A stretch of DNA of 64,000 nucleotides, taken from contig NZ_SOHM01000022.1 in the NCBI RefSeq assembly GCF_004403945.1, positions 59,400 through 123,399 on the forward strand, in the 5' to 3' direction. Shown here piece by piece: positions 18,265 to 26,281 of the stretch; positions within the stretch are counted from its first letter, which is position 1, and every line of letters begins with the position of its first letter. The position numbers were made by a program, and so were the translations under genes. The DNA comes from Cryobacterium lactosi. Lineage in GTDB: Bacteria > Actinomycetota > Actinomycetes > Actinomycetales > Microbacteriaceae. The notes under the pieces were generated by a model. It did no database searches and was not told where the DNA came from. It saw only the letters and a list, made by a program, of their open reading frames with translations.

Positions 18265-18702
18265 ATGCTGACTCCGCAAGAGGCGATCAAGTCGGTATTC
18301 CGCAACTACGCCACCCTGTCCGGGCGGGCGCGGCGCAGCGAGTTCTGGTGGTTCGCGCTGTTCCAGGTCGTGCTGTTCGCCGTCGTGTTGCTGCTCGGCG
18401 CTCTGGGCATCGGCACACCAGCGCGCGGCGAGATGCCCGTGTCGATGGGTATCGCCATCGGCGTCATCCTGCTCCTGGCTCTGGGTCTGGCCGTCCCGAA
18501 CGTCACGCTCTACGTGCGCCGTCTGCACGACGGCGACTTCTCCGGCTGGCTCTACTTTCTCGCCTGCATCCCCTACGCCGGTGTCCTGGTCGTGCTGATC
18601 TTCGCCCTGCTGCCCAGCCAGCCGGCCGGTGCCCGTTTCGACGCGGTCCCGTACACCGGCAGTGCCACGCCGGCCCAAAAGCCAAGCCAGACCCTCTCCT
18701 GA
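18265..18702 (+). CDS. DUF805 membrane protein, copy 1
   Basis: 145 residues. The start at MLTPQEAIKSVFRNYATLSGRARRSEFWWF matches the DUF805 N-terminus (YATFSGRARRSEYW). Four predicted membrane helices, the conserved RRLHDGDFSGW motif near residues 85-95 and a C-terminal LLPSQPAG segment confirm the family. Its function is unknown; it is usually described as an inner-membrane protein. A paralogue lies at 19948, with two unrelated small genes between. The upstream in-frame extension to 18130 is not supported. Confidence 0.88.
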   Translation: MLTPQEAIKSVFRNYATLSGRARRSEFWWFALFQVVLFAVVLLLGALGIGTPARGEMPVSMGIAIGVILLLALGLAVPNVTLYVRRLHDGDFSGWLYFLACIPYAGVLVVLIFALLPSQPAGARFDAVPYTGSATPAQKPSQTLS

Positions 18703-18734
18703 CCTCGTCGGACCACAACCATCCAAGGACTCTC

Positions 18735-19643
18735 ATGACAATTCTGCAGAAGGCGATCACCCCGCAGACCAGCAACGCCTATCTCACCGCCGGTTTCGAC
18801 CGGGTGTACGGCTTCGTGGTCACGGTGCCCGACGCGGCGTTCGCCACCACGCCCGCCCAGCTCTTCGACGTGCACGCCCTGGGCTTCCCGGCGTCGCCGT
18901 TCTCCCGCGACGACCCGTATGTCGACGTGATCCGGTTCCCGGCCAGGGCATCGATGCGGCTGGAGAACGCGATCGGCGGCACCGACCAGGCCACCCGGGC
19001 GCTCACCGGCGGCCCGTTCGTGGACCGGCCGCCGTTCATCGGCACCGGCTTCGCTCCGGCTCCCGGGCACATCGTGCCGGTCTGGTGGATGCGGCACACC
19101 CGGCTCGCTCCCGGCACTGAGCTGGTGCGGGTGTTCGCCGACGGCAGTTCGAAGCTCCTCGCCGTGTTCCCCAACATCGCCGACGGTTGGATGGTCGACG
19201 GCAAATCCGTGGGCCGGTCGACCCCGTTCTCCCGCTACAGCGGCACACTCGCCGAGTGGAGCGGGATGCACCTCACCGCCGACGTGATCGACCACGGCCG
19301 CCGCATCGTGCTCGCGACGGACACGAAGCCAGATGACGAGCGTTTTGTGCGCACCGGCCGCGGCATGTGGAAGTTCGAGATCCCGTTCGAGGAAGCCCAG
19401 GGGATCATCGAACTCGACATGGAGGCGAACTGGAACGGCCTGAACCTGCGGATCGTCGACGAGTTCACTGACACCGACGGCACGACGCTCTACCGAGGCT
19501 CCTACCTCGACCACAATGCCGACCTCGCCGAGGGGCTGCGGTTGACCAAGGTGGACGCCGGGGTGTATGAACTCACGGTACCCGCCTCCAGCGTGCTCGA
19601 CATCCGCACCACCGTGCTCACCCAGTCGACCTGGGCGGAGTAG
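18735..19643 (+). CDS. Hypothetical protein between two DUF805 genes
   Basis: 302 residues from ATG 18735, preceded by an AAGGA ribosome site at 18725-18729. I do not recognise a family. No signal peptide or membrane segment; predicted beta-rich, with conspicuous segments PGHIVPVWWMRHTRL, LAVFPNIADGWMVDGK and FEANWNGLNL-like text (actually MEANWNGLNLRIVDEF). It follows the first DUF805 gene by 32 bp, so the two may be co-transcribed. Codon use is normal for this genome, supporting a real gene. Confidence 0.7.
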   Translation: MTILQKAITPQTSNAYLTAGFDRVYGFVVTVPDAAFATTPAQLFDVHALGFPASPFSRDDPYVDVIRFPARASMRLENAIGGTDQATRALTGGPFVDRPPFIGTGFAPAPGHIVPVWWMRHTRLAPGTELVRVFADGSSKLLAVFPNIADGWMVDGKSVGRSTPFSRYSGTLAEWSGMHLTADVIDHGRRIVLATDTKPDDERFVRTGRGMWKFEIPFEEAQGIIELDMEANWNGLNLRIVDEFTDTDGTTLYRGSYLDHNADLAEGLRLTKVDAGVYELTVPASSVLDIRTTVLTQSTWAE

Positions 19644-19686
19644 CCGGCCGCCGCCACCCGCACAGCCCGCTCCCGACCGGCGGCGC

Positions 19687-19698
19687 TAGAGTCGCAGC
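19687..19698 (+). promoter_or_regulatory. -10 box 6 nt before a small membrane gene
   Basis: TAGAGT at 19687-19692 lies exactly 6 nt before the ATG at 19699, with no ribosome binding site between. This matches the leaderless pattern seen elsewhere in the window. Confidence 0.5.
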
Positions 19699-19845
19699 AT
19701 GGATGACTACGACGACTACGACAGCCGCCCGGTCGGTTTCATGGGCAAGATGCGCGGCGGGCTCAAGGGGCTCACCTGGGTGCTGATCCTGTCCCTGATC
19801 GCCATCACGGTCGGCGCCACATCGCTCCTGTTCCTCTTTCAGTAG
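19699..19845 (+). CDS. Small single-pass membrane protein (48 aa)
   Basis: A 48-residue reading frame: an acidic, tyrosine-rich N-terminus (MDDYDDYDSRPVGF), a basic stretch (MGKMRGGLKG) and one strong membrane helix (LTWVLILSLIAITVGATSLLFLF). The positive-inside rule puts the N-terminus in the cytosol. A -10 box sits 6 nt upstream. The amino-acid layout and promoter support a real gene; its function is unknown. It lies between the unknown 302-aa gene and the second DUF805 gene. Confidence 0.62.
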   Translation: MDDYDDYDSRPVGFMGKMRGGLKGLTWVLILSLIAITVGATSLLFLFQ

Positions 19846-19947
19846 GCTTCGCTGGGCCGGAGGCGTGCGCGCCCCCTGTACCCTGATCGAGGGGGCGAGG
19901 CCTCCGTCGGCCTGCGCCGACTCACCAGAGCCGACGAAAGAGACCCC

Positions 19948-20379
19948 ATGCTGACACCTGCCGCGGCGATCGCATCCGTTTTTCGCAAGTACGCCGACTT
20001 CACCGGCCGGGCGCCACGCAGCGAATACTGGTGGTTCGCTCTGCTGATCTGGGCCGTGTTCGGGGCCCTCGCGTTGCTCCAGCTGATCCCGACCGGCACC
20101 GACCGCAACGGCTACCCCTCGCATAATTTCGAGGTCGTCTTCATGCTCGCGGCCCCGATCGTGGCCATCGGCGTACTGCTCCCGAGCCTGGCGGTGCTCG
20201 TGCGACGCCTGCACGACGCGAACTTCTCCGGCTGGTTCGTCTTCCTCGGCCTGATCCCTGGCGTGGGCGCGATCATCCTGCTGGTCTTCACGCTCCTGCC
20301 CAGCAATTCCGCCGGCGCCCGGTTCGATGTGGCCCGGCAGGCGCCTGGACTCACCTTCCAAGGAACGGGCCTGCGCTAG
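19948..20379 (+). CDS. DUF805 membrane protein, copy 2
   Basis: 143 residues, clearly paralogous to the gene at 18265: both start MLTP, then carry the YA(D/T)(F/L)(T/S)GRA(P/R)RSE(Y/F)WWFAL block, an RRLHD(A/G)(N/D)FSGW motif and an LLPS(N/Q)xAGARFD tail. Four membrane helices are predicted. The two copies are far from identical outside these motifs, so the duplication is old. Role unknown. Confidence 0.88.
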   Translation: MLTPAAAIASVFRKYADFTGRAPRSEYWWFALLIWAVFGALALLQLIPTGTDRNGYPSHNFEVVFMLAAPIVAIGVLLPSLAVLVRRLHDANFSGWFVFLGLIPGVGAIILLVFTLLPSNSAGARFDVARQAPGLTFQGTGLR

Positions 20380-20705
20380 GCGGTTCGCCAGGCTCGGGGT
20401 TCGGCTCAGTCAAGGGGGACACGCCAAGCCGCACAGTGCAGTGATCCCGCTGGCCGGCTGGATCCTCCAGGAGTCCCGGCTGCCGATGGGCGAGGCGGCC
20501 GTGAAGGCATTCGGCATGCCGAAGGACCGAACCGGGCTCGCCGCTATCGCTCGCCGCGTGCCCGGCACCGTCGCCCCGGCATGACTCCTGCACTTCCCCA
20601 GGCCGACCAGGGCGGATGCCGGATTCACGCGGCCGGCAGCCGCGCGACCAGGATTCTGCAGGAGTTATGCTCGCCGTACCGATGGTGACGACGGACGGGG
20701 CAGCG
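20380..20705. other. Intergenic stretch without a convincing gene
   Basis: About 326 bp between DUF805 copy 2 and the FAD oxidoreductase. A short frame ending at 20584 has an ordinary-looking sequence but no good start or recognisable motif and might be a gene remnant. No terminator, tRNA or clear promoter was seen. The oxidoreductase could start inside this stretch (in-frame ATGs at 20616, 20667, 20682). Confidence 0.4.
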
Positions 20706-22079
20706 ATGATCAACGGAGACGTCTCCTTCTGGTGGAACCAGATCGGCCGGCCCGCCCCGCGCGCCCCTCTGCCCGGCTCCACCAACGCGGACGTCTGCAT
20801 CGTCGGCGCCGGCTTCACGGGCCTCTGGGCCGCGTACTACCTCAAGAAGGCTGCCCCAGAGCTGCGCATCCTCATCCTGGAGCAACGCTTCGCCGGCTAC
20901 GGCGCCTCCGGACGGAACGGCGGCTGGCTCACCAATTCGGTCACCGGCGGCCGTGAGCAGTACCTCCCGAGCCACGGCCGGGATGCGGCCGCCGCCTTCC
21001 AGCTGGCCATGAACGACACCGTCGACGAGGTGATCCGGGTGGCCGCGGTGGAGGGCATCGACGCCGACATCGTCAAGGGCGGCGAGTTCACCGTGGCCTA
21101 CGACAGGCCGCAGCAGCGCCGGCTCGAGGCCGCGGTGCGTGCCGAGCAGGCCTGGCCGCACACGGATGTGCAGCTGTTCAGCGCCGCCGACGCCACCGCG
21201 CAGATCAACGTGGCCGGCTCGACCGGCGCGATGTGGCACCCGCACTGCGCGCGCATCCAGCCCGCGAAACTCGTGGCCGGGCTCACCCGGGCCGTTCTGG
21301 CGCTCGGGGTGGAGATCTACGACGACACCCGAGTCACCGAGATCACCCCGCACGCCGCGCTCACCGCCCGCGGCACCGTGTCGGCCGAGTTCATCGTGCG
21401 CGCCACGGAGGGCTTCACCGCGGGCCTGGCCGGGTTGCACCGGGCCTGGCTGCCGATGAACTCGTCGCTGATCGTCACCGAACCGCTCGGCGCCGATGTG
21501 TGGGCCGGCATCGGCTGGCAGGGCAGGGCAACTCTGGGCGACATGGCGCACGCCTACATGTACGCGCAGCGCACCGCCGACGACCGCATAGCGATCGGCG
21601 GGCGCGGGGTGCCGTACCGGTTCGGGTCCCAGACCGACTCCGACGGGCGCACCCCGGCGAGTACCGTCGAGGCGCTCCGCGGCATCCTGCACCGTTTCTT
21701 CCCCGGCACGGCGGATGCCGCGATCGAGCACGCCTGGAGCGGCGTGCTGGGCGTGCCCCGCGACTGGGCCGCCACCGTGGGCCTCGACCCGCGGACCGGC
21801 CTGGCCTGGGCTGGCGGCTACGTGGGCACAGGGGTGGCCACCACGAACCTGGCCGGCCGCACCCTCACCGACCTGATCCTGGGCCGGGAGAGTGCGCTCA
21901 CCGTGCTGCCCTGGGTGAACCACCGGGTGCGCAACTGGGAACCGGAACCGCTGCGCTGGCTGGCCGTGACGGCCCTGTACCAGGCCTATACCCGCGCCGA
22001 CCGGGCCGAACTCGCCCGCCGCACCACCACCTCGCCCCTGGCCACCCTCGCCGACAAGGTCTCCGGCCGCGGCCACTAG
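20706..22079 (+). CDS. FAD-dependent oxidoreductase, DAO family (PuuB-like)
   Basis: 457 residues from ATG 20706 (MINGDVSFWWNQIG), chosen because related proteins begin shortly before an S(F/Y)WW motif; starts at 20682, 20667 and 20616 are possible. The dinucleotide-binding motif is VCIVGAGFTGLWAAYYLKK near residue 35, followed by ASGRNGGWL, a flavin-contact motif of gamma-glutamylputrescine oxidase-like enzymes. A C-terminal AGGYVGTGVATTNLAGRTLTDL segment completes the FAD site. Such enzymes oxidise secondary or primary amines, producing hydrogen peroxide or passing electrons on. No polyamine genes are adjacent, so the substrate is open. Confidence 0.85.
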   Translation: MINGDVSFWWNQIGRPAPRAPLPGSTNADVCIVGAGFTGLWAAYYLKKAAPELRILILEQRFAGYGASGRNGGWLTNSVTGGREQYLPSHGRDAAAAFQLAMNDTVDEVIRVAAVEGIDADIVKGGEFTVAYDRPQQRRLEAAVRAEQAWPHTDVQLFSAADATAQINVAGSTGAMWHPHCARIQPAKLVAGLTRAVLALGVEIYDDTRVTEITPHAALTARGTVSAEFIVRATEGFTAGLAGLHRAWLPMNSSLIVTEPLGADVWAGIGWQGRATLGDMAHAYMYAQRTADDRIAIGGRGVPYRFGSQTDSDGRTPASTVEALRGILHRFFPGTADAAIEHAWSGVLGVPRDWAATVGLDPRTGLAWAGGYVGTGVATTNLAGRTLTDLILGRESALTVLPWVNHRVRNWEPEPLRWLAVTALYQAYTRADRAELARRTTTSPLATLADKVSGRGH

Positions 22080-22103
22080 CCCGGCGCGCCCTGGCCGCGT
22101 GCG

Positions 22104-22180
22104 TTAAGGCGGAGAAACTCGGAACACGCCGGGGCGCCCGGCCCGGCAACGCGGCGTGTCACGAATTTCTCCGCCTTTAC
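22104..22180. repeat. Long interspersed inverted repeat (AAAGGCGGAG family), copy 1
   Basis: Arms at 22104-22130 and 22153-22180 (TTAAGGCGGAGAAACTCGG... against ...AATTTCTCCGCCTTTAC) form an imperfect stem of about 27 bp around a short GC-rich loop. Related copies occur at 29653-29730 and 62483-62560, with a half copy at 62376-62403. It lies between the FAD oxidoreductase and the GNAT genes. Confidence 0.8.
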
Positions 22181-22268
22181 GTTCCCGCCCGCTCCGCCAC
22201 ATCCGCCCCGCCGCGCCCAACCGGGGCGCACCCTCGATTCGGGCCGTGTCGTGTGGTGTACTCGTGGC

Positions 22269-23051
22269 ATGGGCGTTGACGAGCAGACCGTGACCGAGGC
22301 GTACCGGCTGGCAACCGTGGCCGCGGCGTCGGCCGCGGTGACCGTGCGGGCGGCGGAACCGCGGGACCTCGCCGGCGTGATCGGGCTCTTCGAACGCACC
22401 TGGGGCCTGGGGCGCAGCCCCGACCGCGCGATGCTGCTCGCGCTCGACTACGCGGGCAACACCGTGCTGTTAGCCACCCAGAACGGCAAGCCGGTCGGCG
22501 CGACGCTCGGGTTCCTGGGCTGGACCGACGGCGTGCACCTGCACTCGCACATGGCGGCCGTCGTGCCCTGGCACCGGGGCGGCGGTGTCGGCCACGCCCT
22601 CAAGCTCTTCCAGCGCGCACTCTGCCTCGAGCAGGGCATCACCGAGATGCGCTGGACCTTCGATCCGCTGATCCGCCGCAACGCCCACTTCAACCTGGCC
22701 AAGCTCGGTGCGGAAGTGACCGGGTTCCTGCCGGACTTCTACGGCCGGCTCGACGACGTGATCTCGGGCAGCGACCGCAGCGACAGGTTCGAGGTGCGCT
22801 GGAGCCTGACGTCCCCACGGGTGCTGCGGGCGCTCGCCGGGCAACCGCCCCCGGCCTGGACCGACCTTGCACGCTGGCCGCTGGATGTGGACTTCGAGCA
22901 GCTGCGGGCCGACGATCCGGTGGCCGCCGCCCGCCGCCGGGAGGAATCCCGGCTGGTCTTTTCCGCGGCACTGGGCCGGGGGCTCCGGCCGGAGCTGACG
23001 GCTGGCAACGACTACGTTTTCACGACCGACCCCAGCGACCGCGTCAACTAA
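22269..23051 (+). CDS. GNAT-family N-acetyltransferase-like protein
   Basis: 260 residues from ATG 22269. The core shows TVRAAEPRDLAGVIGLFERTW, a beta-strand LLATQNGKPVGATLGFLGW, and the acetyl-CoA loop region VVPWHRGGGVGHALKLFQRALCLEQG near residues 97-122, followed by RWTFDPLIRRNAHFNLAKLGAE, typical of the predicted GNAT group COG3375. Substrate unknown. The gene follows an interspersed inverted repeat. A weak TGTACT -10 box lies 6 nt before the start, so it may be leaderless; the alternative start at 22251 would place the first residues in the promoter. Confidence 0.8.
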   Translation: MGVDEQTVTEAYRLATVAAASAAVTVRAAEPRDLAGVIGLFERTWGLGRSPDRAMLLALDYAGNTVLLATQNGKPVGATLGFLGWTDGVHLHSHMAAVVPWHRGGGVGHALKLFQRALCLEQGITEMRWTFDPLIRRNAHFNLAKLGAEVTGFLPDFYGRLDDVISGSDRSDRFEVRWSLTSPRVLRALAGQPPPAWTDLARWPLDVDFEQLRADDPVAAARRREESRLVFSAALGRGLRPELTAGNDYVFTTDPSDRVN

Positions 23052-23087
23052 CCGAGGTTGGGTCTTAGGGCCGCGCGACTGGCGCAG

Positions 23088-23678
23088 TCAGCGACCGAGG
23101 CCCGAGTCCGCCTCGGGGTCGTGCTGGACCCGGCCGGTGATCCGGCGTTCGAACCAGTACAGCAGTTCGGGACGGAGCCGGTTGAGCTCGGTGAGGGTCA
23201 TCGGGTCGGGCACCCGCACAACGGGGGCGCCCAGCTCGTCCGCGACGGTCTCCATCGCGCCGCGCGAATAGAACTGGCCGCGCATCCGCACCAGCAGCTG
23301 ACCGTCGGCGTCGGTCACGAAGAGCTGCGGATGCGTGTCGATCGCGCCGCTCTGGTACAGCTCGAGGACCACGACGCTGGCGACCTGTTCGGCCGGGAAG
23401 CTGGTGACCTGGCCGAAGAAGCCGCGTTCGGAGATGCCGGTGTCGTCCACCCAGACGCAGGTGCGGAGGAACCCGACGATACCCAGGATGGCCGCGAGCA
23501 TCACGATCAGCTGGGCGATAAGCACCGGAACCCACTCGTCGAGGGGAACGGTGAGCCAGTAGAGCACAGCGAAGACTGGCGCGAAGAACGCCAGAACCGA
23601 CAGCGTCGACTGGCGCAGCAAATGGCCGTGCGGTCTCAGCACGTGCGCACGCAGAGCCGTGCCCGTGATTTTCGCCAC
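23088..23678 (-). CDS. Membrane protein with a C-terminal PH-like domain, function unknown
   Basis: 196 residues. Two membrane helices (about residues 24-70: STLSVLAFFAPVFAVLYWL and VPVLIAQLIVMLAAILGIVGFL) are followed by a soluble domain starting CVWVDDTGISERGFFGQVTSFPAEQVASVVV, which resembles bacterial PH-like domains. The GTG start at 23678 is preceded by a GAGGGGG ribosome site. It is convergent with the GNAT gene and divergent from trkH. No specific role can be given. Confidence 0.68.
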   Translation of the reverse strand: MAKITGTALRAHVLRPHGHLLRQSTLSVLAFFAPVFAVLYWLTVPLDEWVPVLIAQLIVMLAAILGIVGFLRTCVWVDDTGISERGFFGQVTSFPAEQVASVVVLELYQSGAIDTHPQLFVTDADGQLLVRMRGQFYSRGAMETVADELGAPVVRVPDPMTLTELNRLRPELLYWFERRITGRVQHDPEADSGLGR

Positions 23679-23806
23679 CCCTGTGTCCCCCTCACCCGGT
23701 GTATTACAGAGTATGCCGCATGGTCAGTCCCCTCGGTAGACACCTTTCGGGGGCCATTACGCAAAATGACAGGCCGGGAAACTCCAGACTCCGGGCCGCT
23801 CGGCCG

Positions 23807-23818
23807 TAGAGTGTCAAA
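23807..23818 (+). promoter_or_regulatory. -10 box giving leaderless trkH mRNA
   Basis: TAGAGT at 23807-23812 is followed by GTCAAA and the GTG start at 23819. No Shine-Dalgarno sequence is present, supporting transcription start at or next to the GTG. Confidence 0.55.
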
Positions 23819-25186
23819 GTGAACTCGCGGGCAACGACGGGGCCGGGGCTGGGCCGGCGGCGATTCCGCCTGCACCCCGCCCAAGCCGTGGCCGCGGGAT
23901 TCGCCGTCACCGTGCTGCTCGGTGCCGGGCTGCTCTCGCTGCCGATCGCGAAGGTCGGCCCAGGCGGGGCCTCCTTCGCCGAGGCGATCTTCACGGCCAC
24001 GTCCGCGGTCTGCGTGACTGGTCTCACCGTGGTCGACACGGCCACCTTCTGGACCCCGTTCGGACAGGTGGTCATCCTGCTTCTCATCCAGATCGGCGGG
24101 TTCGGCGTGATGACCTTCGCGTCGGTGATCGGCCTGGCCGTGGTGCGCCGGTTGTCCTTGCGCTCCCGGGTCACAGCGGCATCCGAAGTGCGCAGTGTGG
24201 GCCTGGAAGACGTCAAGGGCCTGGTGCTCGGAGTCGTCACCATCTCGCTGATCGTGGAGGGCGTCGTGGCGGTGCTGCTGAGCCTCCGGTTCCTGTTCGG
24301 CTACGGCGAGCCGGTCGGGCAGGCCATCTGGCTCGGTGTGTTCCATTCGGTGTCGTCATTCAACAACGCCGGGTTCGCCCTGTTCAGCGACAACCTGATG
24401 GGCTACGCCGTCGACCCGTTCATCTGCCTGCCGATCGCGGCCGCCGTGATCCTGGGCGGGCTCGGCTTCCCGGTGATCGTGCAGCTGCGGAAGCACCTGC
24501 GGTCGCCGCTGCTCTGGAGCATGAACACCCGCATCGTGCTGGCCGGCACCGTCACCCTGCTGGTGGCCGGCACGGTCTACATCACCGCCGTCGAGTGGTC
24601 CAACCCGGCCACGCTGGGCCCGATGGACTGGCCGGCGAAGATCCTGGCCGGCTTCTTCCAATCGGTGCAGACGCGCACCGCGGGCTTCAACAGCGTCGAC
24701 ATCGGGGCGATGGACTCCGCGAGCCTGCTCGGCATGGATGTGCTGATGTTCATCGGCGGTGGGCCGGCCGGCACCGCCGGCGGCATCAAGATCACCACCT
24801 TCGCCGTGCTCTACTTCATCCTCGTCGCCGAGGTCCGCGGCGACGGCGTGGTGAACGTGTTCGGCAAGAGACTGTCCAGGGCTGTGCACCGGCAGGCCAT
24901 CTCGGTGGTGCTCATGGCCGTTTTTGTGGTCGTTGTCTCCACGGCCATCCTGATGGTGCTCACCGACCTCACCCTCGATGTGCTGCTCTTCGAGACCATC
25001 TCCGCGTTCGGCACCGTCGGGCTGTCCACCGGCATCACGGCCGACCTGCCGCCGGCCGGCCAGGTCATCCTGATCCTGCTGATGTTCATCGGCCGGCTCG
25101 GACCGATCACCTTCGCATCCGCCCTCGCCCTGCGCGAGCACCCCGTCGCGTACGAACTCCCGAAGGAGAGGCCCATCATTGGCTAA
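23819..25186 (+). CDS. TrkH/KtrB-family potassium uptake channel subunit
   Basis: 455 residues. Four repeated membrane-pore-membrane units can be followed by their selectivity-filter segments: TSAVCVTGLTV (about residue 60), SSFNNAGFALF (about 180), QTRTAGFNSVD (about 285) and SAFGTVGLSTGIT (about 395). This is the potassium- or sodium-coupled channel of Trk/Ktr systems. The end overlaps the start of the regulatory subunit gene by 8 nt. The GTG start is supported by a -10 box 6 nt upstream. KtrB fits slightly better than TrkH by length. Firm assignment. Confidence 0.93.
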   Translation: MNSRATTGPGLGRRRFRLHPAQAVAAGFAVTVLLGAGLLSLPIAKVGPGGASFAEAIFTATSAVCVTGLTVVDTATFWTPFGQVVILLLIQIGGFGVMTFASVIGLAVVRRLSLRSRVTAASEVRSVGLEDVKGLVLGVVTISLIVEGVVAVLLSLRFLFGYGEPVGQAIWLGVFHSVSSFNNAGFALFSDNLMGYAVDPFICLPIAAAVILGGLGFPVIVQLRKHLRSPLLWSMNTRIVLAGTVTLLVAGTVYITAVEWSNPATLGPMDWPAKILAGFFQSVQTRTAGFNSVDIGAMDSASLLGMDVLMFIGGGPAGTAGGIKITTFAVLYFILVAEVRGDGVVNVFGKRLSRAVHRQAISVVLMAVFVVVVSTAILMVLTDLTLDVLLFETISAFGTVGLSTGITADLPPAGQVILILLMFIGRLGPITFASALALREHPVAYELPKERPIIG

Positions 25187-25892
25187 ATTCAGGTCGTCAT
25201 CGTTCTCCCTGTTCGGTCAACGGCAGCCCGCCCGCCTGGCCGAGGAGGACTCCGTCGTGGTGATCGGCCTGGGCCGCTTCGGCAGTGCCCTCGCCCTGGA
25301 GCTGATGGAGAGCGGCACCGAGGTGCTGGGCATCGACGGTGACGAGGAGATCGTGCAGGCGCACAACCGGCTGCTCACCCACGTGGTGCGGGCCGATTCC
25401 ACCAAGGAGGACACCCTGCGGCAGCTGTCGGTGCCGGAGTTCAGCAGCGTGGTGGTTGCGATCGGCGGTGACATCCAGGCCAACATCCTCACGGCGTCGC
25501 TGCTGATCAAACTGGGCATCCCCAACATCTGGGCCAAGGCGGTGAGCGAACCGCACGGCGAGATCCTGCGCCAGCTGGGCGTCAAGCACGTCATCTACCC
25601 GGAGAAGGACATGGGTCGCCGTGTCGCCCATCTGGTGCGCGGCGTGATGCAGGACTACATCGACATCGGCGAGGACTTCGCCCTGGTGAAGACCGCGCCG
25701 CCCCGGGAGATCCTGGACAAGCCGCTGAGCCTGACCAAGGTGCGCACCGTGCACGGGGTCACCGTCACCGCGTATCACCGGGCCGGCCAGGGCTGGAGCT
25801 ACGCCACCATGGAGACCGTGATCCTCGAGGGCGACATCGTCCTGGTCGCCGGCCAGACCGAGCGCGTCGAGTCGTTCAGCCGGCTGCCGTGA
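25179..25892 (+). CDS. TrkA/KtrA-family potassium uptake regulatory subunit (RCK domains)
   Basis: 237 residues from a TTG start supported by AAGGAG 8-10 nt upstream; it overlaps the channel gene. Residues about 25-145 are an RCK-N Rossmann domain with VVVIGLGRFGSALALELM and the acidic end VLGIDGDEE that binds NAD(H)/ADP/ATP. Residues about 165-237 are an RCK-C ligand domain. It gates the TrkH partner in the membrane. The last 4 nt overlap the next small gene. Firm assignment. Confidence 0.93.
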   Translation: MAKFRSSSFSLFGQRQPARLAEEDSVVVIGLGRFGSALALELMESGTEVLGIDGDEEIVQAHNRLLTHVVRADSTKEDTLRQLSVPEFSSVVVAIGGDIQANILTASLLIKLGIPNIWAKAVSEPHGEILRQLGVKHVIYPEKDMGRRVAHLVRGVMQDYIDIGEDFALVKTAPPREILDKPLSLTKVRTVHGVTVTAYHRAGQGWSYATMETVILEGDIVLVAGQTERVESFSRLP

Positions 25893-26125
25893 CGGGCCCC
25901 GTCGAGTTCCTCACCGGCGCCGCCCTGGGCACCCGGGTCGTGGTGCGCACCCGCATCGCCGGCGGCTACACGGATGCCCTCGGCTACCTGCGCTCCTGCG
26001 ACTCCGCGAACTGCACAGTGGAAACCAAGCGCGGCACGGTTCAGCTCGCGCTCGCCGAGGTCGTCGCCGCCAAAGAGGTGCCGCCGGCCCCGGCCCCCCG
26101 CCCCCGCCGCCACGTCGGCGACTAG
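25889..26125 (+). CDS. Small stand-alone SH3-like protein, third gene of the potassium operon
   Basis: 78 residues starting at a GTG that overlaps the trkA stop (GTGA). The sequence ALGTRVVVRTRIAGGYTDALGYLRS then VETKRGTVQLALAEVVAAKEVPPAP strongly resembles the N-terminal SH3-like domain that precedes the GNAT domain in Rv0428c-type acetyltransferases, but here no GNAT follows. The C-terminus is proline/arginine rich. Coupling to trkH-trkA suggests co-expression; whether it acts on the transporter is unknown. The fold call rests on motif memory only. Confidence 0.65.
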   Translation: MTGPVEFLTGAALGTRVVVRTRIAGGYTDALGYLRSCDSANCTVETKRGTVQLALAEVVAAKEVPPAPAPRPRRHVGD

Positions 26126-26180
26126 CCGCGCCCGGCCCGCCGGCCCGCCCGTTCGCCCGTCCGCCGGCCCGCCAGCCGCG

Positions 26181-26245
26181 ACTGTTGCCCGTGCGGACAA
26201 TTGCGTCCGGCGTACCGGGCGCAGAAGTCCGCTTCGGCACCAGTT
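26181..26245. repeat. 65-bp interspersed repeat, copy A
   Basis: A 65-bp stretch beginning ACTGTTGCCCGTG and ending near CAGTT matches 28081-28145 at about 56 of 65 positions by eye, in the same orientation. It contains short inverted arms at its ends (ACTGTTGCCCG versus CGGCACCAGTT) and the central block GGGCGCAGAAGTCCGCTTCG. The two copies bracket the sigma factor/DGPF pair. Confidence 0.75.
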
Positions 26246-26281
26246 GGCGCTCAACCGCGCGGCCAGCGGGTTCCTCCAGGC

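Noticed and set aside
20327..20584. 85-residue frame in the gap after DUF805 copy 2
   Set aside because: No ribosome site, no known motif, overlaps the DUF805 end; at most a remnant.
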